Below are positions 12,301 to 23,896 of a stretch of DNA of 64,000 nucleotides, one piece after another; within the stretch, counting starts at the first letter, position 1, and every line of letters starts with the position of its first letter. The position numbers were made by a program, and so were the translations under genes. The notes beneath the pieces were generated by a model that saw nothing but the letters and a program-made list of their open reading frames with translations, was not told where the DNA came from and ran no database searches. The stretch lies in contig JAFKAC010000007.1 of the NCBI GenBank assembly GCA_025766275.1, forward strand, positions 558,001 to 622,000, read 5' to 3'. Source of the stretch: Lactarius indigo. Lineage: Eukaryota > Basidiomycota > Agaricomycetes > Russulales > Russulaceae.

Positions 12301-13941
12301 ATGCTCGCTTCCTCTGAATCATCTCCGATTGCATACGTGCCAGTCTGCGGGGACGATTCGGGTCGTGGGTAAGCCCAACTCATCAGATCGATGAGAACGC
12401 CGTCCACGAAGAAACCTAGTGCAGCGATCAGATAGGCAAGAGAGACGAGAAAAAATTGTTACGGACGCAAGTTAGGGTGTGAACCCCGGTGAGGATAATG
12501 GACTACTGCGAGGTGGAACCACCGAGATGTTGGAAAACTAGATTTTGTCACGGCCCCGGGAGGCGGCTGGCCATGGCTCCATAGTTCTAAACGACCATCT
12601 TCCCGGATTTTGAGGTGAAATAGTGTTCGGGACGCGACGCGAAACGAGAAAATAGTTTGTGCATCCTTAGTAGGGTATCGCTCGAGCCAGATCCAAATCT
12701 TAACGCATAGCAGCCTTCAACCCTCTGACTTATAGCATTGACCTGGTACATACCATGAATGTGAAACCTGTTATGGGTAAACCCTTCGCATTTTCTTCGT
12801 AGAATTCGAGGGAGGCACGTCTCTCGAACGAGAAATGGTCCGGCCACCTGGACTTGATCCCTGAGCGGATCATCTCCAGGATGTCCGCGTTGAGAGTTCC
12901 GTCAGATGTAACTGCTGATTGAAACATGATCCTCGTGTCTACGGTAGTTGCACCCAAGTCAAGAATCCGCCTCAGCAACTTTTGGACGATACGTCGTTCC
13001 TGACTTGAAGCAGAGAGGTTTTTTTGGGAGGTGAATGTCCGAAATAGACGACCCAATATGCCAAGGCCACAGAGAATGACCTTATTCCTGTGCCTGAGAG
13101 CGGACAACCGCTCCAAAAGCCTGTAGACCATGTAATGTAGCATTGTATCCTCCGAATGTTGTGGTAGGAGGTCTAGGAGAATACAGATGGCGCCTGGTTG
13201 GGCAATGAGACCAAGGCGAACCTCAATATCCTTGATCCGGGAATCAACAACATCGTAGTCAGCCACGCGCAACGACATAAAGAGACTGGAAACGGAGAAA
13301 TCATTAAGAGCAAGCGAAAAAAGGAAGCCCAGGATTTGATCTTCGACCTGGGAGTCTGTGACAAGAGGTTGCAACGCTTGGCCGAGAGACTCGTATCCCA
13401 CATGTCGCTAAAGGATAATGAGAACGGTGCAGACAAGAGATAAGGCACCGCACCTCAAAATATTGTGAGTTAACCTCATCACCAGACATTGCCTCCGACG
13501 CGATGACAAACACAAGACGTGCTACCTCGAGGGTCCAACCAAGAACCTGTTCCTTGTCTTCATTTAGGATGTTCTCGTCGCGGGACGTGCGGAGTGTTGA
13601 CAAAATGTTGATAATTGCGACGAAGCCATCCAATTCACGAAATACGTCTTTTGTGCAGGCATCCTCCAACATGATGCGGTGTACTTCGGTCAAATCCTAG
13701 AAATACTCAGAAAAACACAAGCTGAGTCCCCGCGCTGAATGCGTACCCCCACTTTAGTGTGAACATCGCTCGTCTCTTTGAGCTTCTCTACAGCATTCCT
13801 CATGAGCTCGATGAGCACGTCGCGTGCAAAGTCCTCTGGCGCTATGTCATCCTCATTGCCACCCACTCGTGGAGTCACTGTCTCAACTAGAGGCGACGTG
13901 TCGAACCTCGCGCGGAGAGGAGTGAGTAGTGCGCTAAACAT
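6318..13941 (-). CDS. BEACH-domain protein (ConA-like, PH-BEACH, BEACH, WD40)
   Basis: A very large multi-exon gene for a BEACH-family scaffold, a group acting in vesicle trafficking, lysosome/vacuole function or autophagy (LYST, neurobeachin, WDFY3, yeast Bph1). The start is [20 protein letters not shown] at 13941. An alpha-helical N-terminal part (about 12850-13900) is followed by a ConA-like region ([10 protein letters not shown] then [20 protein letters not shown], 11700-12840), helical repeats (10200-11600), a PH-BEACH segment near 9540-9900 ([19 protein letters not shown]), and the BEACH domain (7440-9060) with [65 protein letters not shown] and [14 protein letters not shown]40 repeats complete the protein ([35 protein letters not shown]), ending [14 protein letters not shown] before a TAG at 6318. 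The family is certain. I estimate roughly 2,000 residues. The exact subfamily and several exon borders are open. Confidence 0.92.
10231..10250. repeat. G homopolymer tract
   Basis: A run of G with one A lies inside the BEACH gene, probably in an intron (pyrimidine-rich on the coding strand, as expected before a 3' splice site). Confidence 0.7.
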
Positions 13942-14325
13942 AGTGTGCAATGTCGGAAACGTGCACGATTACTGCATGTCGTTGTGGCAGTAAGATCGAG
14001 CCCGTCTGTGTGGCAGCGCTGGCAATACCGTAAGCATGAACCGGTTCTAGCACACATAAACCCCTTAACAACATAAAATATTCCCTTATCGGTATTGATT
14101 GATTTTTTTATCTTTTTCCACACATTGCAGTTTCAGGGGTTCAGAAAACATGGCGATTACAGTAATTAAGGAAACAGGGAAAAAGGACTACAAATTGAGG
14201 GTAACTGGGGGGGGGTATGTGGCTAAATCCTACATGCCTGGGATATCTGGGATGTTTGGGGTCTCCACCGTCCGTGAGTACAACAAAGGGATACAGTGCA
14301 GAATTACAAAGTACACAACAGTCCG
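13942..14325. other. Intergenic, upstream of BEACH gene
   Basis: This is promoter-side sequence for the BEACH gene and the 3' flank of the next gene on the same strand. It contains a short T-rich tract (about 14101-14118) and a G run near 14208. No protein or RNA gene is supported. Confidence 0.4.
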
Positions 14326-15600
14326 TTAAGGGCCAGGAAGTTTTGACTTTTCCATGGCCCGCTCATTTCTTGAGTCGATATATTCTTTGACAGCAACCTC
14401 GATCTTATGTAGACGACCTTCAATTGTCGGCAGCTATTACTGTGGATCAGAACGCACAGCAGGAATTGAGTTTGGGGCACTCACGTGATCCATGACATCT
14501 GCTGGGAGTCGTCCTCTTTTAGCGGGCCGTTCCGGACCGCTGCCCTCCTTTTCGGCTACTTGCGGGTTGCTTTCGTAAGGCCGGGGTGGCAACTCAGTTG
14601 GTCCATGTTCAAAGGGAGGAGGTCCGGCTCTGCCCTCAATATCCGGTTCGGGAGAAGGGATGTCCAACGGAAAAGTCATGAACATTCCACCGGAAGGAAG
14701 CATGGTGGACTGTGTCTTTTCGGCAATATTGTAGTGCCTTCGATGACTCTTCTGGGGACCACCTGTGTCGCGGTGTGCAGCAATTGGTTGAGGAGTAGAA
14801 GTGCCACTCTCTGAATCCGTAGGACGCTTGCGCTTACCTCGGCGAGGTTTAGACGGCCCTGGATCCAGATGCGAGGATGAACGCGATGCCTGGGGGTGCG
14901 CAACTAGATCCCTTGGTCGTGCGCGCTGAAGACGATCTGGCCATCCTCCTGGGTGGGTGAAGGAGTAGCGCATTGGTTGAGGTGCTATACCTTCTGGTTG
15001 TCCGTGCGCACGAGGTCGCACGAGTCCGTAACTAGAGCTCGAAGGGGCTGGGCTGGGTGATGGTTCGGGACGCGCATACGCGCGGAGCACAGGAAGGGGG
15101 TGACTCGAATGAGCTCCGCTTTGTGAATACTCTATATGGGAGCGCATTAGTAACGCACGACGCCTCGAAGGGAGATCTCGCACCAGAATGCTGAGGGCTC
15201 CCCAAATCTCCCTGCGACGTAGGAGGGTGTGGCTGAGTGGAAGAATGATGTCGAGGAGTTGGCGCCCGCGCCCTTCGCCTCGGATAGCTTGAAGGAGAGG
15301 AATAACGACTTCCGAGCGCATGCTCATCCATAGAGGAAGAAAGAGAGTAGGAGGTTAAAACGACAGAGCGTTCCTTGTAGTGCCGAGCATCCGAGGAGCC
15401 CAAGATTCTTATACTGGGGAGCGGAGTAGTTTGCTCCAATTGTGTTTCGCTCTTGCGGATGTTTTCTTTTAATATAAGTTGGACCCACCTTGATGGCTGT
15501 TCGACTGAAGTCATGAAGAGTAAGTAGGGTAACGTGCTCATGAAAAAAACATCGCTCCGTGATGAGTATAAATGCATCAATACCTCATAACAGAGCTTCT
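14326..15600 (-). CDS. Hypothetical basic, Pro/Ser-rich protein (5' end unresolved)
   Basis: Function not recognised. The 3' part is well supported: a long frame (14437-15140) rich in Pro, Ser and Arg with a nuclear-localisation-like cluster KPRRGKRKRP, then splicing across an intron beginning GTGAGTGCCCC to a last exon LPTIEGRLHKIEVAVKEYID ending KSKLPGP at 14326. Upstream, another frame (15032-15600) reads SPSSYPRRRARAPTPRHHSS, so the two frames meet near 15150 with a one-base offset. That is either an unrecognised intron or an indel. The upstream frame begins in EGFGIYLTRGGFAERILADS and has no clear ATG; an N-terminal exon could lie at 15668-15850 (frame MAVFIGDISSLGYKSSTITM). The protein is mostly disordered and probably nuclear; that is inference from composition. 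Confidence 0.5.
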
Positions 15601-18122
15601 TCGAGTCCGCTAGAATCCTCTCGGCGAAGCCACCTCGGGTGAGATAGATGCCGAAACCTTCGGGTTACTAAAACATACAGAGCGATCGGCTGGGTCCCTC
15701 GGAGCCTAAGAGATAGCACAGTTGGTGAAAAGCGCAGTCGAAGGCACAGGCAGTGTTCGGAAGAGACTCGGGCATCGTGATAGTGGATGACTTGTAGCCT
15801 AAGGATGATATGTCGCCTATGAATACAGCCATCAACTTGAATCTCAAATCCCAGGAAAAGCTTGTACAGAGGCAGGATGATCTGACAGAGTCACTGGGCA
15901 AGCACCGCCACACCACACCACAATTGTGGCAGCGTCCGGAACTATATTCCATATCCGGCAAATCCCCATTGATTATGTATCGCTTCAAGTTGCTGGACTC
16001 CGGGGGATGAAGTTTTTCGGGGCTGTTCACCGGAGGTGGAACAGCCAGGAGTCCGATAACGTATTTTTAAAAAAGAGATTAAGGTACTCTGAAAACTCGT
16101 CTTCCCGAACTTGTTCCCGAATCACTTTTTTTTTTTTCTTTTCAATTAAACACGCGCTCAGTTGAGCCTCATCAGTTCAAGCCTTTCGTATCAGCCATCC
16201 TCAAATCACATAAAAAATGTAGGGATAGGTGATAGTAGGTATTCATTGCAGCTAGGTTACTTCGGAAGAGAACATTCGTGGAACTATTATTGGCCTCTCT
16301 AGCGAACGTCACAATTGTTCACTAGCATACGTAAGCCTAATATATCCGTTCCGAAAATTGGAGAGCGTCATATACCAATGCGAAACAAAAACCACTGCTA
16401 TGATATGTCCGAAAGGTGTCAAACCTTCGCCCGCTTGAAGATGGCTGTCCGGCATCTTCACATTCCTTGATAGATGTCCTACCCATCTATTACTCTCCTC
16501 AGGGTATTCGAGAATGCCAGAGTTCCCATTTACTGGATTGCGAAAACTTCGGAAATGTTAAAATCAATATGCGGGTTAGCGGAAGTGAGTAGCTCAATGC
16601 CTCACCATGGTACATCTCTCTAGTATTATGGTTTATAATGGTTGTGCGAATTCATCTCTGTCCCGTGGTGGGCAGAGGCCTTAGGGACCGGGTAATTCGT
16701 ATTCGCATCATTGGTTGCAGTCTGTGCTATATTTCGCAAATGGACCTAATGGACGCGAATGGTGCGGACATGACATCTGGACAACGTTGGTTCGTCGCTG
16801 CCTGTCGACAGCTTTCGTATGATTGCCTTTACTCAAAGCACACTAGCACCACATAATTATTAAGACGAGGTCGAGGACCCTCACCAGCCGTTCCCCAAAC
16901 AGTCTTCTGAAAGCTTGTTCTCGCTACTCGCACTCACCTCGATGCCAGTTTAGCATCAAGGCGTGACACTTGGTAGCAAGGCGCCTTATACAGGCGACCG
17001 GCGCGCTGTTACATAGAAGACATAGCCTAAATTTATCGATCATGGAGCTGTCTGAGTCAGAAACCGAGTGGCAACGGAGGCGGCGTTGCACCGCTGGGAG
17101 GAAGTGATGAAAGAGCCCAAGTGGTCTGAGACATAAGGTGGTCACAAAGCTACTAAGCTGTTACCGCGTACTGGGACGAATTCCGTGAGGAGACAGCACG
17201 GCGATCCTGTGCACTGTAGTGTGTATCATGCACCAATCCCGTGTCCGGTCGATCGACATAGCCGATCCAAGCGGGGGGAGAGCCATTCATTCCTACAGTC
17301 ACGCGGCGACCGCCTGAGATGATGTAGTAGGACGGTGCCTGACCCCCAACAAACCTATTGTGATAGCCACCTAGAGTTCCATTTTTTAAGATTACTCTCC
17401 ATTGAGCAGAACGTCTAAGATGGGCGTGTCCAAGACGGTTTAAAATAACCACGGGAAGAAATGGACAAAAGTAAAGGGACGCCAAAGCTTTGAGACAAGA
17501 TAGGAGGGTGGGAGCTTGCGTGTTTCCACGAAACTAACGGAAGGCCAGGAGGATCATGCAGTCAGCACGTGTCCGATCTGTCCGACACGTTGTGCATTGG
17601 AAACAAACACAGGACATTGATGGTCGAGCCGCAGCTTAACTCCCTTGTGTGGGAGTATGGATTCCACAGTTAGATAGGTATACCCTGGGCACAGGTTCGA
17701 TCTTTCCGTTTACCCAGGAGTCATCACTGCCAGTCGCGTTTACAACATCAAGTGATCGCATTTCAAGGTGACGGCGAGTCAGAGTTGGTGGCTGGAGGAA
17801 AAATGGAGACGAATAAGAGAAAATTGAGGTCTAGGCTACCAGGAATGAGGGAAAACTGCCCCCAGTATCAGCTGAGCAGTGAATATCTGAGCAGGCGGCG
17901 TGTCTAACCTCGAGCTCGATAAAGGCTGACCTAACCAAGTCTCGGTAGTTGCCGTACTGGGGTCCGTGGGACGAGCCATTTTGAGGGGAGTGGTCCACGG
18001 GCTCTTGAATGACGAATCGATGAAGACCGAGACTCAACTTCGACTTGCCTCATCCGCTGTCTTACTTGAAGTCATTTTTCCAACTAGCTAATTAAGCACT
18101 GGGCGAAGGACACCAGTCAACT
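15601..18122. other. Gene-poor interval
   Basis: No conserved gene is recognised over 2.5 kb. Open frames include a 110-residue minus frame at 17153-17485 (contains APSYYIISGGRRVTVGMNG) and a short minus frame starting MARPTDPSTATTETW near 17976, which could be pieces of a poorly conserved gene divergent from the chromodomain gene. A T tract lies at 16128-16140. Base composition is more AT-rich at 16100-16600 than in flanking genes. Confidence 0.35.
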
Positions 18123-20990
18123 ATGTCTTCGGGATCTCGCCAGAATCGAAATGACCCCACCCCTAACGAGGAGACTTGGTGGGAGGTGGTTGAGATCGTT
18201 GCAGAGGATGGAAAGCGGTACAGAGTACGGTGGGCCGGTAAAGACCCTAAAACAGGCAAGCCCTGGCCGCTTTCCTGGGTTCCCAATTCGCACTGTTCAT
18301 CGGAACTCATCAAGGAGTGGGAAAGAAAGAAAGGTGTCTATTCTTCAGCCTGCGCTACTTCAACACACTCATATAATGAACTATACAGCAAAGAAAGGGT
18401 CATCTCTCGCATCTTCCTCATCACTGCAGGTTCCTGTAGCTCACGGCCGTCCGGCTGATAGGGGCGGCCCAACTAAATCATCTGAGTCTCCCATCCGCAC
18501 GACTCACAAGCGAAAGCGTTCCTCTCCGGGAAATACAGATGATAATTCCAAACCTTCTAAGAAAAAGAAAAGGAAGCCTGTGTCTGTCATCGATAATCAG
18601 CCAAGCGGCAACCTTGAACGACCTTCCGCACACTCCGACCGCGATGGCTCTCCCGGCGACGCGCCTCCCCGTCCCCCATTTGAAGAAATAGAGATGTGGG
18701 TTCCGACCCCCACTGCGAAATTTGGTCCACCGAAAAGAAAGCATGTCTCAGCCAAACGCAGAGACCCCCCACCAGAACGGCGTGTAGATTCTATCGTCTC
18801 TACAGCGACGTCTATGCAGACAGTGACTCCCTTCATCGTACCGAAGCAGCCTCTCTCCGAGTCCCAAATTATTGCTTTACGCGAAGAAGAGGAAGAGTCG
18901 CAGCCACAGCCACAGCGTTCTATATTGCGACACTCCCCTCAATTGGGAAGCCCCAACCAAGGTCCTACTCCGAGTGATCCTCTACGGACGTTTACGGGAG
19001 ACGCGAGTGGTGAAGGGGCTGGAGAAATTTCTCAGGAAGTTCAGGACAAACATCCAGCGGACCAGCTGAGTGCTGAAAGCCAGCCTGTGGGTCTAAATGC
19101 GAATGCAAGCCACGTTTCGGAGCTTCGCAACGAGGCCGATCACTTACAAGATAATGCCATGAATCCTTCTATTCCAGGAGAATGTGAAGATCTCGAACCT
19201 ACGTTACCTGGCCCCACCCGCAAATCCCTGATTAAACCTGGGGTCCATGCCGTCATCGCACCATCCACGAAATCTCCATTACCAGAAAAATCGGACCCTC
19301 GACTTGTTGCGGACTCCACCCTGAGCCCTGCTTGAGCAACTTGGTCCCATTAAAGATGGGCCCTTGCGACGCAACAGTGGAACGCTCGCAGAACGCCGCG
19401 CCTCCGAGGCCCGCGCTAGGTTAGAGCTACTACGGCGCGCAGCTTCGAATTCAACAGGGAACCTTGTGGAGGGGCGAGGCAGTATTTCGGTTGCGCCGCA
19501 GAACACCACACAGCCTCCGCATGTGGTGCTCCAGCAAGTCTTGAACGGTTTAGAGTCTCCTACTCAGTCGCAAGCTATCGCGACGGAGAACTCGAATATA
19601 CGGAGAGTCCCCGGTGAGCCTCGTGAAGCCGGTCTCTCAACCGAGTCTAGGGAGGCGGCTACTCAAGACAGGTCAGGCCAACATGTTGAAATAGGTGCTG
19701 CGAATGTGTCTACGCACGACAACGAGGTAATTAGCTTCACCATCCTGCGTCAACTCTGCGCCTGATGCTCCTTTGCTCCCAGCCAAGTCCGGTGCCGCCG
19801 ACCACACAGGGCTCGACTCAAAGTCAACCGCCTAATGCATCACCCCAGGCATCCTTAGGTAGCCAGCTCGCTGCAGCTTTGAACCTTCTTCACAAAAAGT
19901 CCGAGGAAATCTCGGAGCTGCAGGCGCAAATGCATGCCCTGCGTGAGCAACCAACCAACGACAAGGTAAAACCGGGAGAGAAGCGAGCCGGAAGCGAGCA
20001 GCCGTTCTCCACTCAGGGAGCCGACCACGTAGCCGTGGAGGTTCAGACGGACCAAGGAAAAGAAGTGCAAGCTACCTTCGATCTGGAACGCGCACAATGG
20101 TCCGAAGAAAAAACGGCATTGCAAAGCGAAACCGATACCCTGCGCGCCGACAAAGCGCAGGCGCTGACTGACGTCGAATTCTTTCGCGAGCAATACCAAA
20201 GGGCCTCTGCCTTCGCGAGCAGCACGCGTTTCGAGAACGAGGAGCTTTTGGCGCGCGCGACCCTTGCAGAATCACAATCTGTGAATGGGATCGCCATGAT
20301 CCGCGCCACGTTCAAAGGCCGGGTGGACAAGCTCGAGGCTGAGGTTCGGAAGTACAAGGCGCTGTCAGAAATGCTCACTGAGCGTGCGCGTCGCACGGAC
20401 GACGACGTACGCTACCGCGCAGCAATTGCGCCCGAGTTCGAACGCGAATACCGACAGCTTCACCGACAATTCGAGGAGAGGGAAGCTGAGCTGGACTGAG
20501 ATAAGGGACGAGCTACGCGCCGAAAAGAAGGCGAATGTCAGACTGAGAAGGCTGGTGGCACGTTTGAAGGCAGAAGGACAGGCGAACGGCGGAAATTCTC
20601 ATGAACGAGAAGCATCGTCGAGGTCGAGTGACGACGAAGATACGTTCCTGGCAAAAGTCCGTTATCGTCGCCGCAGATCGAGAACAGCTCCAGATCCTCG
20701 CCCCGGGACCGACAGCAGGAAGGCGCACGGTCCTAATAACGGGGAGGATGTAACTATGCTTACTGACCGAGACGTCGAGCGATTGGGTGGCGATGATGGT
20801 GCGAGTCGGAGCAACGACCATATGGTTTACCTGTGCTGGTGGAGATCAGGTGAGCACATGGGAAGTTGCGATGCGGTCGCGGCTAGTAAAAAGGCAAGTC
20901 ATTCGTTGTGCTGTACCTGTGCTATGCGTGTGCTGATTCTCGTAGGAACTACACGAACACGTACTTTCACACCACCTTACTTGTCATTGA
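18123..20990 (+). CDS. Chromodomain protein with coiled coil and C-terminal C2H2 finger
   Basis: A predicted chromatin protein. The start is MSSGSRQNRNDPTPNEETWW at 18123. A chromodomain-like fold covers about residues 17-70 (WWEVVEIVAEDGKRYRVRWA, then WPLSWVPNSHCSSELIKEW). A 52-nt intron follows (donor after GAAAGAAAGAAAG, acceptor CTATACAG). Then come a basic Ser/Pro-rich region with NLS PSKKKKRKP, a long disordered middle, and a coiled coil (19860-20600; LERAQWSEEKTALQSETDTL, FKGRVDKLEAEVRKYKALSE). The C-terminus encodes a finger-like array, CWWRSGEHMGSC then KKELHEHVLSHH, created only when a GC-AG intron (GCAAGT...TCGTAG, about 20895-20946) is removed; the stop is at 20990. A clear intron at about 19727-19783 joins HDNE to PSPVPP. 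Frame changes near 19335 and 20499 need either weak introns or are indels. Confidence 0.78.
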
Positions 20991-21964
20991 GATCCAGTCC
21001 CCGCATTTCGGGCATTCTGTCACCTAATCGTGCGCCTATCACTCAATCACGGACCCCACTTGTGCCTTGAGCTGAGCAGACGCTCTGATCCTGCCGAATT
21101 TGGGCATCGTCAGTGGCGCCGCCCGATGCGGCGGGTCTCGTGCGAACATTCCCTTAGAAATCACCTGCGTCCTTATTGGAAATTTGTTTGGATGTCTGAA
21201 TCGGCCGCCGCCACAAGCGCTCGATCGCAAGGCAAAAAAGCCTACCTATCAAAAAGGAGTGTGGGTGGAAGTGCGCATGTGAGGAGGACAAGTGGTGGAG
21301 CCTGATAGACTAGAACAATGTGATTGGTTTACCCTGCGCCACACGGTGCTCACCTGAGCGGGTTGGTGGTGGATTCCCAGTGTCATGCGCCGAATTATGG
21401 AATTACCTCCATGCGGTTTCATTGATCACCCAAGTTTTGCAGATCCGCATTTATCTGACCGCTGTCGGCTTAATAGCGGATGACAGCAGACACGGGCTGC
21501 CGTATTGGGACAATTGTGCCGGGGATAACAGATCTCCCTCAGCTGTCCCTCAGCTGTTGCCCTATTACTTCCGAATTTCCAATGCATGTCGTAGCTGGAG
21601 TCGTCCAGCCGCGAAATTTGTTGTGCATCTGAAACATATCGTTTCTTACCTCTGCAACACTGCCTCGAGGTAGGGGCGTAAGTTCCGCGACGTGCAACAG
21701 ATGTTGCTTATACAGGGAATTCGTGCCGTTTATTAAGAACTAGGGTAGGGAGTACACTAGCTTGTGCACGGGAAAGTGGGAAGGGAAGGAAACTTAAGCG
21801 TAATGTTACATACAGTCATGAAAGGCCATCAACACCCCGTAGTGTTGCAGTGAGATAACGCCCCAGAGTAACAACGGTAAATATAAATGGGGGGACTTAT
21901 GCTATTTGTCAGAGGCTACCCTTTTCCTCAATGGACGACGAGCTGCGAAGCTGTTTCTAGTTCA
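20991..21964. other. Intergenic, no gene recognised
   Basis: This interval lies between the convergent 3' ends of the chromodomain gene and the membrane protein gene. Only short frames without motifs are seen. Confidence 0.4.
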
Positions 21965-22698
21965 TCAGCGTCTCCGAGCAGCCGCGAAGAGAATGACCAC
22001 GAGTATAGCATTAAAGAGTAGTGCAATCCAAGGGAAGATAGCAAGAAGGACGGCTGCAAGGGATATCAACGCCTGCGCGAGTACGAGTGACGACTCATGA
22101 CTTACCGTGGTGCAGCTTACTATATTTGTCCGACAGTCCCTCCGCGACAAGTGCCGCTTGGAAGGTCGCTGGAGGTATCTGTACACCATTAAGAAATCCG
22201 TCGACTTTTGCGTGGTGATTCGCCGTGAAAATGGTATATGGAATCTGCGTTGCGAGAATCCATGCACTGAAAAAGGTTAAGATCCACGCTTGAATCTTGA
22301 GCGAGCCAGTTGAGCGTGCCGGCCACTTGACCGTGACGAAGAAGAGCTTTGAGGCGATGACAGCCGACAGCTGCACAAACGCTCGTAACGACGACGCCAG
22401 ATTGATAGATATCTGTACAGGGAGAAAGGACTAAGCGGAGATGGCGACCTAAGAGGGATGTGGGTACCATTGATATGAAATTCAAGAGTGACGCCGGGGG
22501 GAGCGAGCTTCCGGAAATGTGTCTTGGTCTGGTTGGTCCTAGAGACATACTATGTGAGATTGGGCTCATTGGAGTACGGCAATGGACAAACTTTATGAGG
22601 GCATTGAGGCCAACGCAGGAGGCGACGACCGACCAAACCCAGCAAAGAGCAAGAGCGACGAGACGCTGCTTCTTAAGAGGCTCGGAGATGTGTGACAT
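21965..22698 (-). CDS. Small predicted multi-pass membrane protein
   Basis: Function not recognised. The start is MSHISEPLKKQRLVALALCW at 22698, leading into a first membrane segment. A probable intron joins LNALIK to TNQTKTHFRKLAPPGVTLEF. A later frame (22095-22350) encodes SAVIASKLFFVTVKWPARST, then a strongly hydrophobic IQAWILTFFSAWILATQIPY and HHAKVDGFLNGVQIPPATF. After a short intron (GTAAGTCATGAG...CGCAG) the last exon encodes ALISLAAVLLAIFPWIALLF and ILVVILFAAARRR, ending at 21965. Three or four membrane helices in about 200 residues are visible. The join between the second and third exons is not resolved. Confidence 0.6.
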
Positions 22699-23896
22699 TC
22701 TGGGAGAGGCGGCAGACGGGGAATGAGAGGAGGACCAAGGGGGGGGTATTTATGTGCGAGACGCATACGATACGTACGTGCTTGTTCCTGCGTCATGCTG
22801 CGCTGAAAAAAAAAATGCGACCACAAAGGACCCGAGCGCGTGGAGAGATCTTCTTTGGTATTGGTATCCGTTGCTCCAGTTCTTCCGATGTCGGCTTCTC
22901 CCCGAATATGGGAATCTCGTTGGCTCCCAGACCGGTCATACCCCGGCACGATTGGTGTTATTCAGACGGCTTCACTTGTCGCCGTCAACCCAGCATTCCT
23001 CGAATCCATTCGAGCCTTCGATTAGTTTAAAGGACAGCGGTTTACGTGCGCTCTGTCCCTGTCTGGACGGCAGCGACCAGGTGACTGAGACCTGGCTTAC
23101 ATGAGCTCGATCTAAGCCTTCAATGGCAACCACCACCTCAGATGCGGTCGGATTTCGAGTGGATGTCCTTCGTTCTGTAGGAAAGCCAGTGTGTCAGTGT
23201 CATTGTCGAAAGAAAAACTTTGTTTACCCTTAGGGTCGACTAACATCAATTTTTTTTTTTCCTTGTCTTGTTGAGAAATACCTAAGGTTCTGATGGCCCA
23301 TGTTCACGAAACCAGGTTGTCTGTAATTCCGTCACCTGACACATGTTCTTCAAAACCGAAATATTTTGGATTGTGCCTGGGCCTTTTGGGCCGTGAGGGG
23401 ACCGGAACGACCGAAACCCATGGGGTCCGCGTTGAGAAGAATAGGCTGTACAGTACTGCGATTCACAATTACCGTTTCAGACATGATAAATCGATTAGTC
23501 TTCGAGTAACCAATGAGCGAGCTAGTTTCAAGTTACTTCGTCAAGCCAAATGGCTTTCGCTGCTCGCCACGTTGTCTGCCACGTGTGTCGCCAGCGGAGC
23601 GATGAAGAAGCCACGGGAGAACCAAGGAAAATTTGCGTAACTCCCAAGATAACTTGGCTCTGTTGCAATTCGTGCTTGAGCCCCGTTACTGCATTACTTC
23701 TCATTGGAAATTTTATGGGTATAATACTGTAGTAGTTACTTCCGACCCTGCAAGTAGGGTCATTCCAGCACTCTGCGTCAAGTCCACATGAGTGTTCCCT
23801 GCATATGTACGACGGAATGATGACGACGTAGAACCGTCCACATAGCACTATCCCTGTCCAGCCCCAAGTCGGACGCCACATACGGCATATATCCCT
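22699..23896. other. Intergenic, no gene recognised
   Basis: This interval is upstream of the membrane protein gene and downstream of ORC5. It contains A runs near 22806 and a T tract near 23251. Frames of up to 118 residues occur on both strands but show no motif and biased, non-conserved composition. Confidence 0.4.

Noticed and set aside
23249..23262. T runs (also at 27091, 28628, 29519, 53628) as possible terminators
   Set aside because: Those inside genes are polypyrimidine tracts before 3' splice sites; intergenic ones have no RNA polymerase III gene attached.
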